A DNA stretch of 64,000 nucleotides, taken from Odontocerum albicorne (lineage: Eukaryota; Arthropoda; Insecta; Trichoptera; Odontoceridae). The notes beneath the pieces are model-generated. The model was not told the DNA's origin, did no database searches, and saw only the letters and a program-made list of their open reading frames with translations. The DNA lies in assembly GCA_949825065.1 (NCBI GenBank), contig OX463859.1:27111847-27175846 (forward strand), read 5' to 3'. This document shows, in pieces, positions 43,022-52,615 of this stretch (its first letter is position 1; every line of letters starts with the position of its first letter). The position numbers and the translations under genes were made by a program.

Positions 43022-43319
43022 TTAGGTGTTAATATAAGTTGTGTCCGTTTTTTTTTTCAAATTTTAAAATGAGCATTAAAAGTAAAACAAAATGGTAAAT
43101 TTTATAAGTCATTCTCTACAAGATATTGTGTTTGCTTTTACGTTACATATATTATTTGATTTGATTACAAGCCTTCAAAATAAAATGTCAAGTAGACGAA
43201 AATGAGCATTTTCGACACCTCCTTATGTTCGCATTCAATCGAAGGATAAAGCTGCTTGCAATATTTGCAAAGTGTAGGATGAAGACGCTATGAATGAAAG
43301 GATAGCTCGTTGATAGTTT

Positions 43320-43646
43320 TTGCGTTTAAAAGACGGTAATTTCGACCTGAAAGACATGGAGCGTTCCGGACGACCAGTGGGCATCGATGAGGACCGCTTA
43401 AACCATACTATTCATGAAGATCCCCTTCAAATCACCGTAAAATTGGCTGAGAAGATGAATTGTAGTGACATGACTATAAACCACCATCTTAAATCTATAG
43501 AAAAAGTCCAGAAGTTCGGCGCTTGGGTTCCACATGTTTTGAATGAAAACAACAAAAATCAACGTTCGACAATTGATTTTTGTTGTTTTCACTCAAAACA
43601 TGTGGAACCCAAGCGCCGAACTTCTGGACTTTCCCCATTGATTTAA
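43320..43646 (+). pseudogene. mariner transposase N-terminal half, left arm
   Basis: The frame gives LKDGNFDLKDMERSGRPVGI, DRLNHTIHEDPLQITVKLAE, then MNCSDMTINHHLKSI and WVPHVLNENNKNQR. This is the paired helix-turn-helix part of cecropia/Hsmar1-type mariner transposases (ERSGRP, then D...L...I..DP..T...A..L....TV..HL...GK.....WVPH.L). After this the frame runs into the inverted arm. Upstream codons to about 43200 continue the homology with stops. Confidence 0.8.
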
Positions 43647-43702
43647 GATGACTACAGTTCATCTGCTCAGCCAATTCTACGGTGGTTTGAAGTCAGTCAA
43701 TT

Positions 43703-43888
43703 CTACGGTGGTCTGCTCTGGTCCACTGGTCGTCCGGAACGCTCCATGTCTTTCAAGTCGAAATTACCGTCTTTGAAACGCAAAAACCATCGATGAGCTG
43801 TCCTTTCATTCATAGCATCTTCACCGTACACTTCGCAAATATCGCGAGCAACTTTGACAGCATTATTCTCTCGATTGAACGCGAACAT
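43703..43888 (-). pseudogene. mariner transposase N-terminal half, right arm
   Basis: MFAFNRENNAVKVARDICEV, YGEDAMNERTAHRWFLRFKD and NFDLKDMERSGRPV form the first helix-turn-helix in an open frame. Here the right arm is better preserved than the left. Part of the second motif is scrambled near 43660-43720, where a 20-base duplication (TCAATTCTACGGTGGT) lies. Confidence 0.8.
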
Positions 43889-44099
43889 AAGGAAGTGTTA
43901 AAAATGCTCACTTTCGTCTACTTGACATTCCATTTTGATCAAATAAAATAATATATGTAACGTAAAAGCAAACACTATATATTGTAGAGCAGAAAATTTT
44001 CTTTCAAATTACGTATAACCTTAACAATTTTGTTTTACTTTTGGTGTTCTATTTTTAAATTTGAAAAAAAAAACGGACACAACTTATGTTAACACCCAA

Positions 44100-44490
44100 T
44101 ATAAAACGATATTCACGGAATATGCGCGACAATACGCGTGATTTATATTATGCGTAATGACTTGGCTTTCACGTCAAATGTGTGTTCTAAGTTTTAAATT
44201 TCTTCTGAAATCTCGACTTATTCGTACTTCAAAGATAATTTGAAGAGCATTTAAAAAAAAATCAAATAAATATTATAAGCAACACCATCACCACCACGAC
44301 AAGTACCTATTGAGGTAGGCAAAGAGAAAATACCTCCACTTCATTCAATCCTGTCACACATATTTTACTTCTACTACATCCTCGTCATCTTTATTTATTT
44401 AACACTTATATGCAAATACATCTGGCAGATTCATTTATTTAGAAAAATTTCTTCCAATCTTACCATTTAAATAGATATTTTGTAAATATT
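44100..44490. other. no gene recognised; possible SINE A tail
   Basis: At 44398-44460, TTTAACACTTATATGCAAAT ... TTCTTCCAATCTTAC resembles a minus-strand SINE A end. The rest is unique. Confidence 0.35.
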
Positions 44491-44700
44491 TCACTATTCA
44501 TTATTTCTAGGTGGTTAAACCATCTCAATTTTTCACTATTCATTATTTCTAGGTGGTTAAACCATCTCAATTTTTCACTATTCATTATTTCTAGGTGGTT
44601 AAACCATCTCAATTTTTCACTATTCATTATTTCTAGGTGGTTAAACCATCTCAATTTTTCACTATTCATTATTTCTAGGTGGTTAAACCATCTCAATTTT
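44491..44700 (-). repeat. 42-bp tandem array x5 grown from RTE coding sequence
   Basis: TCACTATTCATTATTTCTAG starts at 44491, 44533, 44575, 44617 and 44659, 42 bases apart. On the minus strand the 14-codon unit reads EKLRWFNHLEIMNS, which matches the LRWFGH.ERMN motif of RTE tails, and the flanks (KKK before, EIFTKYLFKW after) continue that homology. The unit therefore arose by tandem duplication inside a LINE fragment. Confidence 0.85.
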
Positions 44701-44720
44701 TCTTTTTTTTTCTGAAGCAC

Positions 44721-45454
44721 TCCATCTTTTTTAGATCCGTATTATTTCTTATTCCTAATTCTCCTGTACACTGTTTTTCGATACATTGTACTCAATGTTT
44801 TTTTTCTACCACATTTACACACATATTACTTTTTATCTTTTGGTACACCGAAGTATCACTTGCATATGTTTGAACAAAAATTCCATTATGAGCTGCGAGC
44901 TTTGTTTCTCCTAAAAGTTCAAAGGGGCCTTTCCGAATGCAAAAATGAACAATGGATAACGTCAAAAACTAATAAAATTAAAAAAGGACCGTAAAATATT
45001 TTGGATTTCGTTTATAAAGTTTAAAACATTCCCTTTGAGACTAAAGTTTTTTAGTAAGCTCCTCTTATGTCGAGATTAAAAATGATATTATTTTTTATTC
45101 TAAAAATGTTGCAGTTTAAATTGGGCTTTCCAACACAAATATCATTTTTACAGGTATAACTTTTATACCGGTTATGCAATAAATAGTTTTTCGATGCTTA
45201 AATTTTTCGACAATGCTGCTTGATACTTAAAAGTTTATGTACTCGTACATTTTTATTATGTTAAAATGTAATACAAACTATATAGAAACTAACAAAATTC
45301 AAAAGAAAATTAAAAAAACCTTAATGCCAAAAATTCACAAGACCACAGCAAAATTGATAATTTATACGGAGTCAAATGGATAGTTGTTTTTTTTCCTCAA
45401 CTGAATACAAAAGCAGCATTCTCGAGTAAGCATGAAACCTTCTCGAGTAAGCAT
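44721..45454. other. no gene recognised
   Basis: Just before the SINE, CTCGAGTAAGCATGA occurs twice (about 45421 and 45443), perhaps a short target-site effect. Confidence 0.35.
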
Positions 45455-45642
45455 GACGATCTTCGTGGCCTGGTGGTAAGACAGTTGTCTGCCGATCCGG
45501 AGGTTGCGGATTCGATCCCCACTGGAACGCAGATTTTTTAAAATAAGATTCCAGTCTGGTTAATACTTAGGGCCTATAAAAACATCTTTCTGGTTGGTTG
45601 GAAGAGATTGCCACATGGCAATAAACTCGCCAGGTTAAAAAA
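45455..45642 (+). mobile_element. SINE A (tRNA-derived), complete copy
   Basis: It reads GACGATCTTCGTGGCCTGGT, GGTAAGACAGTTGTCTGCC, box B GGTTGCGGATTCGATCCCC, ACTGGAACGCAGATTTTT, ATTCCAGTCTGGTTAATAC, CCTATAAAAACATC and the tail GGTTGGTTGGAAGAGATTGC, CACATGGCAATAAACTCGCC, AGGTT, followed by an A-run. This is the reference copy for the family here. Confidence 0.9.
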
Positions 45643-46261
45643 AACCTTTTCACATTTTTGAAAAAAAATTAAAACTATTGAAAAAGAAAACACATATTTA
45701 TTTACTGAATGTTGAGCATATTAAGGAGGTTGATATCAACAACAGTGAGTTTAAGTGCTCTTGTGAAGAGTTTGCGCTGCAAACAGCGCTGTAGAAATTA
45801 TCATTTTATTATTATTTGATATGTATAAGGTGTGTTACCAACTAAGTTAAGAAGGTCGTCAATGTTTGTCAAATAATATCTTTAAAACCTCAAATATTAT
45901 CTAAACGAGCACTGATATAAAATTAAATATTCAAGAAGTGACCTAATGGATGTATAGATATAATTTATAATTAAAATGCTTTAATTTAAGTCCCCTCTCT
46001 CTCGAGTAAATTCAAGGAGTTATATCACCTCCATGTTTGCCGGGAAGAGAAACTGAATTTATTTACACCAAACAAGCAGGAAGGTACAAGTAAGTATTTG
46101 GTTCAGGGCTGTTATCCACATTGTCGTGGAGACCATAAGCCGTAGCACCGCAGTTTTGAACAACAATGAACATTTAATAGATTCTACAGACTTTCTAGCC
46201 AGCATTTCATAATTTATTTCTCAACTTAATGACCTCCGTGGCCTAGATGGTACCCAAAGAA
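45643..46261. other. no gene recognised; SINE head scrap
   Basis: The only feature is TGACCTCCGTGGCCTAGATG at 46230-46249, a SINE box A region immediately before the inverted SINE E. Confidence 0.4.
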
Positions 46262-46473
46262 CCTTCAAGTTGAGAACCACTGGAGCAAAAACAGATATCG
46301 TGATTTTTCAATAAACGTTTTGTCAGCATTACCGCTTGGGGAAATTATTACCAGACTATCTGTTTTACCAGATAAAAACACTTACTTTTTTTGGTACCAT
46401 CGAGAATCGAACTCGAAATCTCCACTTAGAAGTCAAGTATCATACTTACTGGGCTACGGAGGTCGTCTTAGTT
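46262..46473 (-). mobile_element. SINE E (tRNA-derived)
   Basis: On the minus strand the head is GACCTCCGTAGCCCAGTAAG, ACTTGACTTCTAAGTGGAG with box B GAGTTCGATTCTCGATGG. TTTTATCTGGTAAAACAGAT and CTCCAGTGGTTCTCAACTTG follow, parallel to 38272-38512. A plus-strand SINE head abuts it, so two SINEs meet head to head. Confidence 0.75.
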
Positions 46474-46964
46474 AGGAAGACTCGTCACAGTTTTTTTTAA
46501 ATATTTTATGTTGATATTGGTGAATCTTTCTTCAAAATTTATTTATTATATTTATTGTTGTCCTCAGTGAGATACAGGCTAAATCCTAGTTTACTGTGGA
46601 CACGCCAAATGAAAGGCAACAAACCCAGATCTATTAAAATTGTCTGTCAAAATTAAATAACCTGTTGTTTTTTTCTCAAATTGTGTATTTGTAGATTTTC
46701 TTGTCAAATATAAATATAATTTTAAAAATATCACATACTTTACTCTTGAACTAAATCCTTATATGTAACTAAAACTCTTACATCGGACGATCTACAAAGG
46801 TTCCTTTGTTGATCGTCTTCCCTTGATAAGTTTTCTGTAGCTTTTTACCAAATAATTATTTTTCAACATTTCGTCGTCGTTGCTGAGTCTCGTAGTAGAG
46901 TATCTCTTTGCTATCCCAACATCAATCAATGCAGTTAGATAGTGAAGCTGTGCGAGTAAACCAT
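46474..46964. other. no gene recognised
   Basis: A TGATAAGTTTTCTGTAGC phrase near 46820 resembles parts of 40545 and 57610, again hinting at an undescribed dispersed repeat. Confidence 0.35.
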
Positions 46965-47210
46965 TGCACACCAGCAAACTCACTCGCCACACCACTGTAC
47001 TGAATCTGATAGCACACCGAAGGGAGACGATCGGAGTGCACCGACGTGTCTTTTTCTCTTTTTTTAATGGATATGACCGAAGACATAGGCATTCTTATAC
47101 TTCAAAATACTAGGCGAAAAAAATGCATATGTCATTCAAGGGGAGTAGCACAGCATGAGGGTTAAACTGGTGTCCTTCCGCACGGAAGTCTAATGCGTTA
47201 AATTGCGGCC
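46965..47210 (-). mobile_element. SINE B
   Basis: On the minus strand: GCCGCAATTTAACGCATTAG, CGTGCGGAAGGACACCAG, CTACTCCCCTTGAATGACAT, CTAGTATTTTGAAGTATAAG and CGGTGCACTCCGATCGTCTC, CCTTCGGTGTGCTATCAGAT. The order matches the long SINE B copies, but the last 80 bases are absent. Confidence 0.75.
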
Positions 47211-47364
47211 AAATACTTCAACAGGTGTAATTTGAATATGTTCAGTTGTGGTTAAGTACCTAATCTAATGGCCAAAGTAACTACCTTCCTATCCTTATAT
47301 TAAAACATATTTTTTTTGTAAAACTTTTCATTCATCTGTCAATAACATACATTCAAATTATTTT

Positions 47365-47616
47365 CTTGCATCAGGACGCGCCTTAATTCTCCGAGGGTAC
47401 ACTCAAACTATTGGACTACCTATTCTTGTTCCTTCGTCCTGTTGCAATTTTTGCGGCCATCTGGATCAATCCGCAGAGCGCATTCTGTTATACTGCGATG
47501 AAAATCAAATCAGTGATTTTCGAAAAGAAGTCCACTCAATCTTATATCAATTCATTTTTAGACCAAATGGCTACTGCCATCTAGTGGCGTCAAATATTAG
47601 TTTCGTAGTATTTTAA
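47365..47616 (+). pseudogene. LINE ORF2 C-terminus with Cys/His cluster
   Basis: The 83-codon frame gives LASGRALILRGYTQTIGLPI, then CNFCGHLDQSAERILLYCDE, and ends at TAA at 47614. The first part parallels the LR.GH(T/C)... motif and the second the C..CG...(Q)(T/S).EH.L..C cluster of I/Jockey/R1-type LINEs. His in the cluster is replaced by Arg (AER). Repeat F begins 80 bases after the stop and may be the matching 3' UTR. Confidence 0.7.
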
Positions 47617-47694
47617 ATTTTCTGTGAAAGTACTGCTTACTTACTGGGCTGTTTCCAGGCCTTAAGTCACTTTATAAGAAAATTCTGCGTTGCG

Positions 47695-47910
47695 AGTAAT
47701 TTTTCTTCTCCCGTGATGTTGAACCTTGATGATGTCGGTTAAGTCTGTCTTCAAGAAAAAGTACCTCTGAGCAGTTCCTTCTTCGTCACTACGTGACGTC
47801 GCGCTCATAAAAAATATAAAGAAGATTTCGATAATATAGTGTAGATTTCGCTGGCTGGCGACTTATTTTCCCCCATAACAGCGTGGGATCGAACTGAACT
47901 GTCAAAAATA
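47695..47910 (+). repeat. repeat F (possible LINE 3' UTR)
   Basis: GCAGTTCCTTCTTCGTCACT, GACGTCGCGCTCATAAAAAA, AAAGAAGATTTCGATAATAT and TTATTTTCCCCCATAACAGC match 33640-33890 in order. Confidence 0.7.
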
Positions 47911-47916
47911 ATGTGT

Positions 47917-47985
47917 TCGAATCCCGAATTATGGCACCCTTGAGGAGAATCTGCTCTCTATACGGCGTTATATGACTTGTATTTA
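47917..47985 (-). repeat. repeat D single copy
   Basis: On the minus strand it reads ATAACGCCGTATAGAGAGCA, GATTCTCCTCAAGGGTGCCA, TAATTCGGGATTCGAACACA, which matches one unit of the 8821 array plus the box-B-like end. Confidence 0.7.
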
Positions 47986-49284
47986 TATTATAATTAAATT
48001 TTCTATATGCACACTTTATTGTTGAAAAAGAAAGCGAAGAAGTATATATTGTTTAGGTACAGTGGCGGAGTCACCCCTAACGAGGGTGTGTGCTAGGATT
48101 AATTTAGCCAGGTTGAAGTTTCCAGTTCAGTGATGCAGCTGCCGTATGACAGATATTCAATTATTCACCCACTTCGGGCAGGGCATTCCGCCTCTAGTCA
48201 TTCACCGACCCCCATTTCTGAACTCAGCCTCTAAAAATTCAAGTTTTTAGCCCCGGGTTGTTGTTACAGAACGTAATTTGTCGAAACAACAACATATGTT
48301 AGATAAAATAATTTATACTAAAAATTTTAATCTAGTTATAAAAAGTATATATGTTAGGTGCTAACTACTTCCAGGAAATTAAATACATATTTATATTATA
48401 AATAATACAGCGATAAAAAGGAAATCAAAATGGAGTTAGTTAATAGTTATATATTAATAAGATTAGTTCTTAAGCTATTAATTTGTATATAAGTATAGAC
48501 TTTGGCAATTTTTTGTGTTAAAGATTACTTTATTATTTTTTTTTAAATATGTAAAATATTCAAATGCAAAAAAAATTTTCTTCGTATGGTACACATATCT
48601 TATAGTTTTTTTTTTCTGTTTTGTTAAAATTTGGACTCTTGTTTTAGTTTCTCTTTTTGCGCTGTATCGAATCTGGGGTCGTGTTTGCATTTATATTTTT
48701 AACATTTTTTTGTACATATTTATTGAATTTGTTCTTTATTTATTCTTAACCTATCTTCCACGCTGAAGGTGGGCAATCATCATTGGTATTTTTTCCCGGC
48801 TTCTCTGGACCATGTTTCCGTGTTACAGTGGAATCACTGACTTAAATTCTTTAACTAGAAGTTATTTCTTCTTCCTGCATTTTACTTGTATGTTCCCCTG
48901 CAATACGACTTGGATGATTTCATCGTTCTTTCTTCTTGTAAAATACCTAATGTATTGCGATTTTTTTTAAATAAGGTTTATAATTGTCTTCAATATTTTC
49001 ATATAAATATATTGTTTGTATTATAATTAACATGTTTAAGGGTGCATTAAGGTAGTATTTTCTTAGATGATGGAATAGATATGAAGGATATTGAAAGGGA
49101 TGTATCGATAGAAACCAAAGACAATGGGGCACTCAAACTTATATATTCGAACCGGGCAGTATCAAAACCTGCTAAGATGGTAGGTAGTCCACAACAGTAT
49201 TATAGTACAAACTTTGATTTATACAAAGAAAAAGACTGAAAACAACTAAATAAATGTTTGCATTACAGAAGAATAAATGGGGTG
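47986..49284. other. no gene recognised
   Basis: CAGTGGCGGAGTCACCCC at 48060 looks like the start of some hAT-type elements, but no other end is seen. 48325-48390 resembles 15800-15870. Overlapping 70-83-codon frames on both strands at 48478-48766 are AT-rich noise. Confidence 0.35.
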
Positions 49285-49500
49285 AAAATGCATGAGGGAA
49301 GAGAACTTAAGGCTGACGTGTTGAGTAAGATGAAGAAAAGCATTATGGTTAAGACATGTGAACCGAATGACTGAAGAAAGACTAAGAAAACAAATATACA
49401 GTATAAGTATGACTTAAAGGTCTGACAGAGGAAAACCAAGGAAAGTATGGTTGGGTCAAGTGAATAATATTTTTTAATGTAATAAGTGAATTCATAGGAA
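49285..49500 (+). pseudogene. RTE-like LINE tail fragment
   Basis: The frames give KALWLRHVNRMTEERLRKQI, a stop, RGKPRKVWLGQVNNI. This is close to the RTE tail order W.(G/R)HV.RM.EERL.KQIY...GRPRK.W.DQ. Frameshifts lie on both sides. Confidence 0.7.
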
Positions 49501-49850
49501 CTGTATATGAACGTGTGTGGATGTGCAAGATGTGTTATGTGTGTGTCAAGATAGAAAAATGGGTTATCTGTACTTTTTGCATACTCTAATAGGGAAACAT
49601 TTTGATGGTATGCATGTAAAATAAAATAATTTTGTTTAAAAATTTAATAATCATCATATTTTTATTCAAATAATATGCCAAAAATTGTATTTTTCTTCCA
49701 AATGTGCGTGTCAATGTTATGTTATTTATTAAATACTATTGCAAATATTGTTTTCTGTGTATTGATTTTAATTAATGACCTCCGTGGCCCAGTTGGAACG
49801 AACCGCGAGTTCCGTTTCGACTTCAACAATCTTAACGCAAAGGCTCGATT

Positions 49851-50966
49851 ATAATTATTGCTGCCAATGCCATTCAAACCGTTAGACTCCTTGTCGAAAA
49901 ACACCGTGATGCCAAGAAAGATCTTCATATGGTCTTCATCGATCTTGAAAAGGCATTTGACAGGGTCCCTAGAAGCCTAATTTGGGCAGCACTTAGAGCC
50001 CACAGTGTACCAGAGAAGTATGTACTTGCCATCCAGGACATGTACGATAACGTGACAACGCAAGTGAGGTGCACCTCGGGAACTTCACCAGAATTTCCTG
50101 TAAAGGTGGGGGTACATCAAGGATCGGTACTCAGTCCGCTACTGTTCATTTTAGTTATGGACTCTTTAACTAACCAGGAAATGAACAGTCTCCTAAGGAT
50201 CCTACTATTTGCAGACGATATCGTATTAATAAGTGAAAAACACGAAGACCTGCAAAATAGTCTGGAAAGATGGAGAAGAATCTTGGAGGACAATGGATTG
50301 AGACTGAGCAGAAAGAAAACAGAGTATCTGTACCTACCATTCGAGAACACAAATGCTGTCACTCCCGTAATGCAAATGGATGGAGAAACATTACCAAATT
50401 GTGACTCCTTTAAGTATCTTGGGTCACTCATCTATAGCGATGGAGGATGTGCAGCAGATGTAACACATAGAATTAGTGTGGGATGGATGAAGTTTAGATC
50501 AATGACAGGAGTTCTATGTGATCCGAAAATGCCAGTAAAGTTAAAAGGAAAAGTATACCAAACAATTGTCAGACCCGCACTCCTCTATGGCTCCGAATGC
50601 TGGACGATGTATACCTCTTACTCTAGGCAACTAGAAACTGCTGAAATGCGCATGCTAAGATGGTCAGCAGGTGTGTCCCTAAGAGACAAAATAAGAAGCT
50701 CACACATTCGTGGAAACCTGGGTGTTACAGACATCAACAGCAAGATGGAGGAGAAGCGATTGAGATGGTATGGGCACGTTGGACGCAGAGCACCCGATCA
50801 CATTGTGAACCAGGCAATCTCCATGGATCTTCCTCGAATAACAACCAGAGGAAGACCAAGGAATTCATGGGTGGTGCAAAGAGATAACCTGATGCAGAGG
50901 CACGGCCTGGGGGACGTAGTACGGGACAGACAGAAGAGCATACAACCTGAGGACGAAGAGAGCTGA
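49851..50966 (+). CDS. RTE-like LINE reverse transcriptase, 5'-truncated, long intact frame
   Basis: The frame is open from about 49840 to the TGA at 50964, and the first ATG is at 49929. It encodes RLLVEKHRDAKKDLHMVFID (RT block with the first Asp), LEKAFDRVPR, GVHQGSVLSPLLF, LLFADDIVLI (catalytic FADD), FKYLGSLIYSDGG, VRPALLYGSECW, EMRMLRW..GV, KRLRWYGHVGRRAPDHIVNQ and GRPRNSWVVQRD. These are the RT palm, thumb and tail in the usual RTE order. All catalytic Asp codons are present. The upstream endonuclease and early RT blocks are missing, and a SINE head scrap (TGACCTCCGTGGCCCAGTTG, 49776) abuts the 5' break. This is the youngest-looking LINE copy, but truncated and so immobile. Confidence 0.9.
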   Translation: MIIAANAIQTVRLLVEKHRDAKKDLHMVFIDLEKAFDRVPRSLIWAALRAHSVPEKYVLAIQDMYDNVTTQVRCTSGTSPEFPVKVGVHQGSVLSPLLFILVMDSLTNQEMNSLLRILLFADDIVLISEKHEDLQNSLERWRRILEDNGLRLSRKKTEYLYLPFENTNAVTPVMQMDGETLPNCDSFKYLGSLIYSDGGCAADVTHRISVGWMKFRSMTGVLCDPKMPVKLKGKVYQTIVRPALLYGSECWTMYTSYSRQLETAEMRMLRWSAGVSLRDKIRSSHIRGNLGVTDINSKMEEKRLRWYGHVGRRAPDHIVNQAISMDLPRITTRGRPRNSWVVQRDNLMQRHGLGDVVRDRQKSIQPEDEES

Positions 50967-51130
50967 CCCCAACAGTCTTCGCAGACAATGAGTTGGGATG
51001 GAGCCAGGGAGAGAGAATGCCAGTGTTGTCTCCTGGTCTTGCCATTTTGTATGTTCAAATAACTAATTCGAAAATGTTACGAAAGGGTCCCAAATACGTC
51101 GAATGAAGGTGTGTTAAATTTTTTATTTTA
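50967..51130 (+). repeat. probable 3' UTR of the RTE-like element
   Basis: The sequence stays GC-balanced to about 51050 (CCAGTGTTGTCTCCTGGTCT) and then becomes AT-rich, with AATAAA at 51131-51136. The exact 3' end is not defined. Confidence 0.4.
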
Positions 51131-51710
51131 ATAAAGTCTTTAAAATATTGTTAATGCTTTCAAAAAGCTTGTTTTATTTGAAAATATTTTACATTAATTT
51201 CTACAAAATATCACTGTAACACCGAAGCTCAAATACTGAACGCTAAAATCATAAATTCACTAATATTTATATCGCTTAATTGCATCCATCTGAATGTTAT
51301 TATTGTATTTGCATCGCAAACATTGAGCCGACTATTTGTATCCACACAATCAGGTCTAGAAATTACACATTAATATTCAATTTAATTTTAAATCATAAAC
51401 TATATGTGTCATGTATGTATCTCAGTAAACTTCAATGCTATATAATAAAGCTGATACAATAGACAACATACAATTCCGATGAAACATGACGCCAGTAGGA
51501 TCTAAGCATTTATCTCGTTACTAAATGAGATTATTTAGTTTAAAGAGAGCCTCGAGCCAGGTGTCGTGATGATTAATGTTATAAGTGGTGTAATAAAATA
51601 ATTTATTATTAAATATTCTAACATGGGTTTTATAAAATTCTTCAAAACGTTTCAACTGCGGAATTCAGCTTTAAGCTGGTTTTTGTAATCAATTTCGCTT
51701 TATGTAGATG
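51131..51710. other. no gene recognised; AT-rich
   Basis: The 60-codon frame at 51280 has no known domain. Confidence 0.35.
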
Positions 51711-52120
51711 TGTATACCGCTTGGCATGTAGCGGAGTCTCAACTGTAACGTGAGTGCATGGATCCTTCCCCTACAAAAAAAACAAGCACGCAGTTTCCTC
51801 AAAGAATGAAGCTATTGTTCCTTTTCCTGTCGCTTCGATTTGCGTATGGGGAATCACGCTGATTTGAGATGCAATCTATCGTCTCTGCTAATATTGTTAT
51901 TAAGACATGGATATCACTTCAGATCAGCATGATACCCTAAAATCAAATCGAAGGGACAGCAAAATGAGAATGAACAATAACTTAAACTTTTATAGAATCC
52001 ATGGACTTTTTCTTCCTTGATGGATAGACCCATGCATTTACATTACAGTCGTGTACCGGGATGGACCGATGTGTTCACATTACGGTTGAGACTTCGCTTT
52101 AGACCAAACGGTATCCAGCT
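51711..52120. repeat. diverged inverted repeat, arms about 65 bases
   Basis: TATACCGCTTGGCATGTAGC, GGAGTCTCAACTGTAACGTG on the left (51711-51775) pairs with ACATTACGGTTGAGACTTCG, CTTTAGACCAAACGGTATCC on the right (52055-52120). About 70 percent of positions match. It may be an old MITE. Confidence 0.5.
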
Positions 52121-52370
52121 TATAGCGATGTTGCTTACAAATAAGCTCTGATGAAAATTATAACGTTCTCGAAAAGTAGGCATCATGGGCCAAACTAACA
52201 ACACTCAAAAAAGCTTCCATAGCGTGTAAACAAAGAACCGCAAAAGCCTCAGAACACATTTTAATAAGGAGTTTCACAAAGAAAAAAGCGAATCAGTTGA
52301 CAAAATACCTTAAAATATTTTAACAAATTTTGTTGGTTTCTTAACAATAATTAAAGGTCTTACTCAAAAA

Positions 52371-52615
52371 GCGTTCCTTACACTGTTTAACTCGTAAGAT
52401 AAAAAGCATTCCTTATACTATTGAACTCGTAAGATAAAAATCATTATTTATACTATTGAACTCGTAAGATAAAAATCATTCCTTATACTATTGAACTCGT
52501 AAGATAAAATGCATTCCTTATACTACTGAACTCGTAAGATAAAAATCATTCCTTATACTATTGAACTCGTAAGATAAAAATCATTCCTTATAATATTGAA
52601 CTCGTAAGATCAAAA
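52371..52615. repeat. 35-bp tandem array x7
   Basis: CATTCCTTATACTATTGAAC followed by TCGTAAGATAAAAAT recurs seven times at a 35-base spacing, with one or two changes per copy. Confidence 0.95.

Larger units (their letters stand above)
43022..44099. mobile_element. palindromic mariner (two inverted N-terminal halves)
   Basis: The ends are TTAGGTGTTAATATAAGTTG and its near-complement at 44080-44099, flanked by TA (43020-43021 and 44100-44101). Instead of one transposase gene, two copies of its N-terminal half point toward each other. The centre around 43571-43582 is surrounded by arms that are almost exact complements for about 50 bases and recognisable for the whole 1.08 kb. Such a copy would form a long hairpin if transcribed. 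Confidence 0.85.

Noticed and set aside
48060..48300. hAT-type element starting CAGTGGCGGAGTC
   Set aside because: Only one end is suggestive; no inverted partner or 8-base duplication was found.
50734..51058. Minus-strand ORFs of 103 and 86 codons
   Set aside because: They are antisense to the end of the RTE reverse transcriptase and its 3' UTR.
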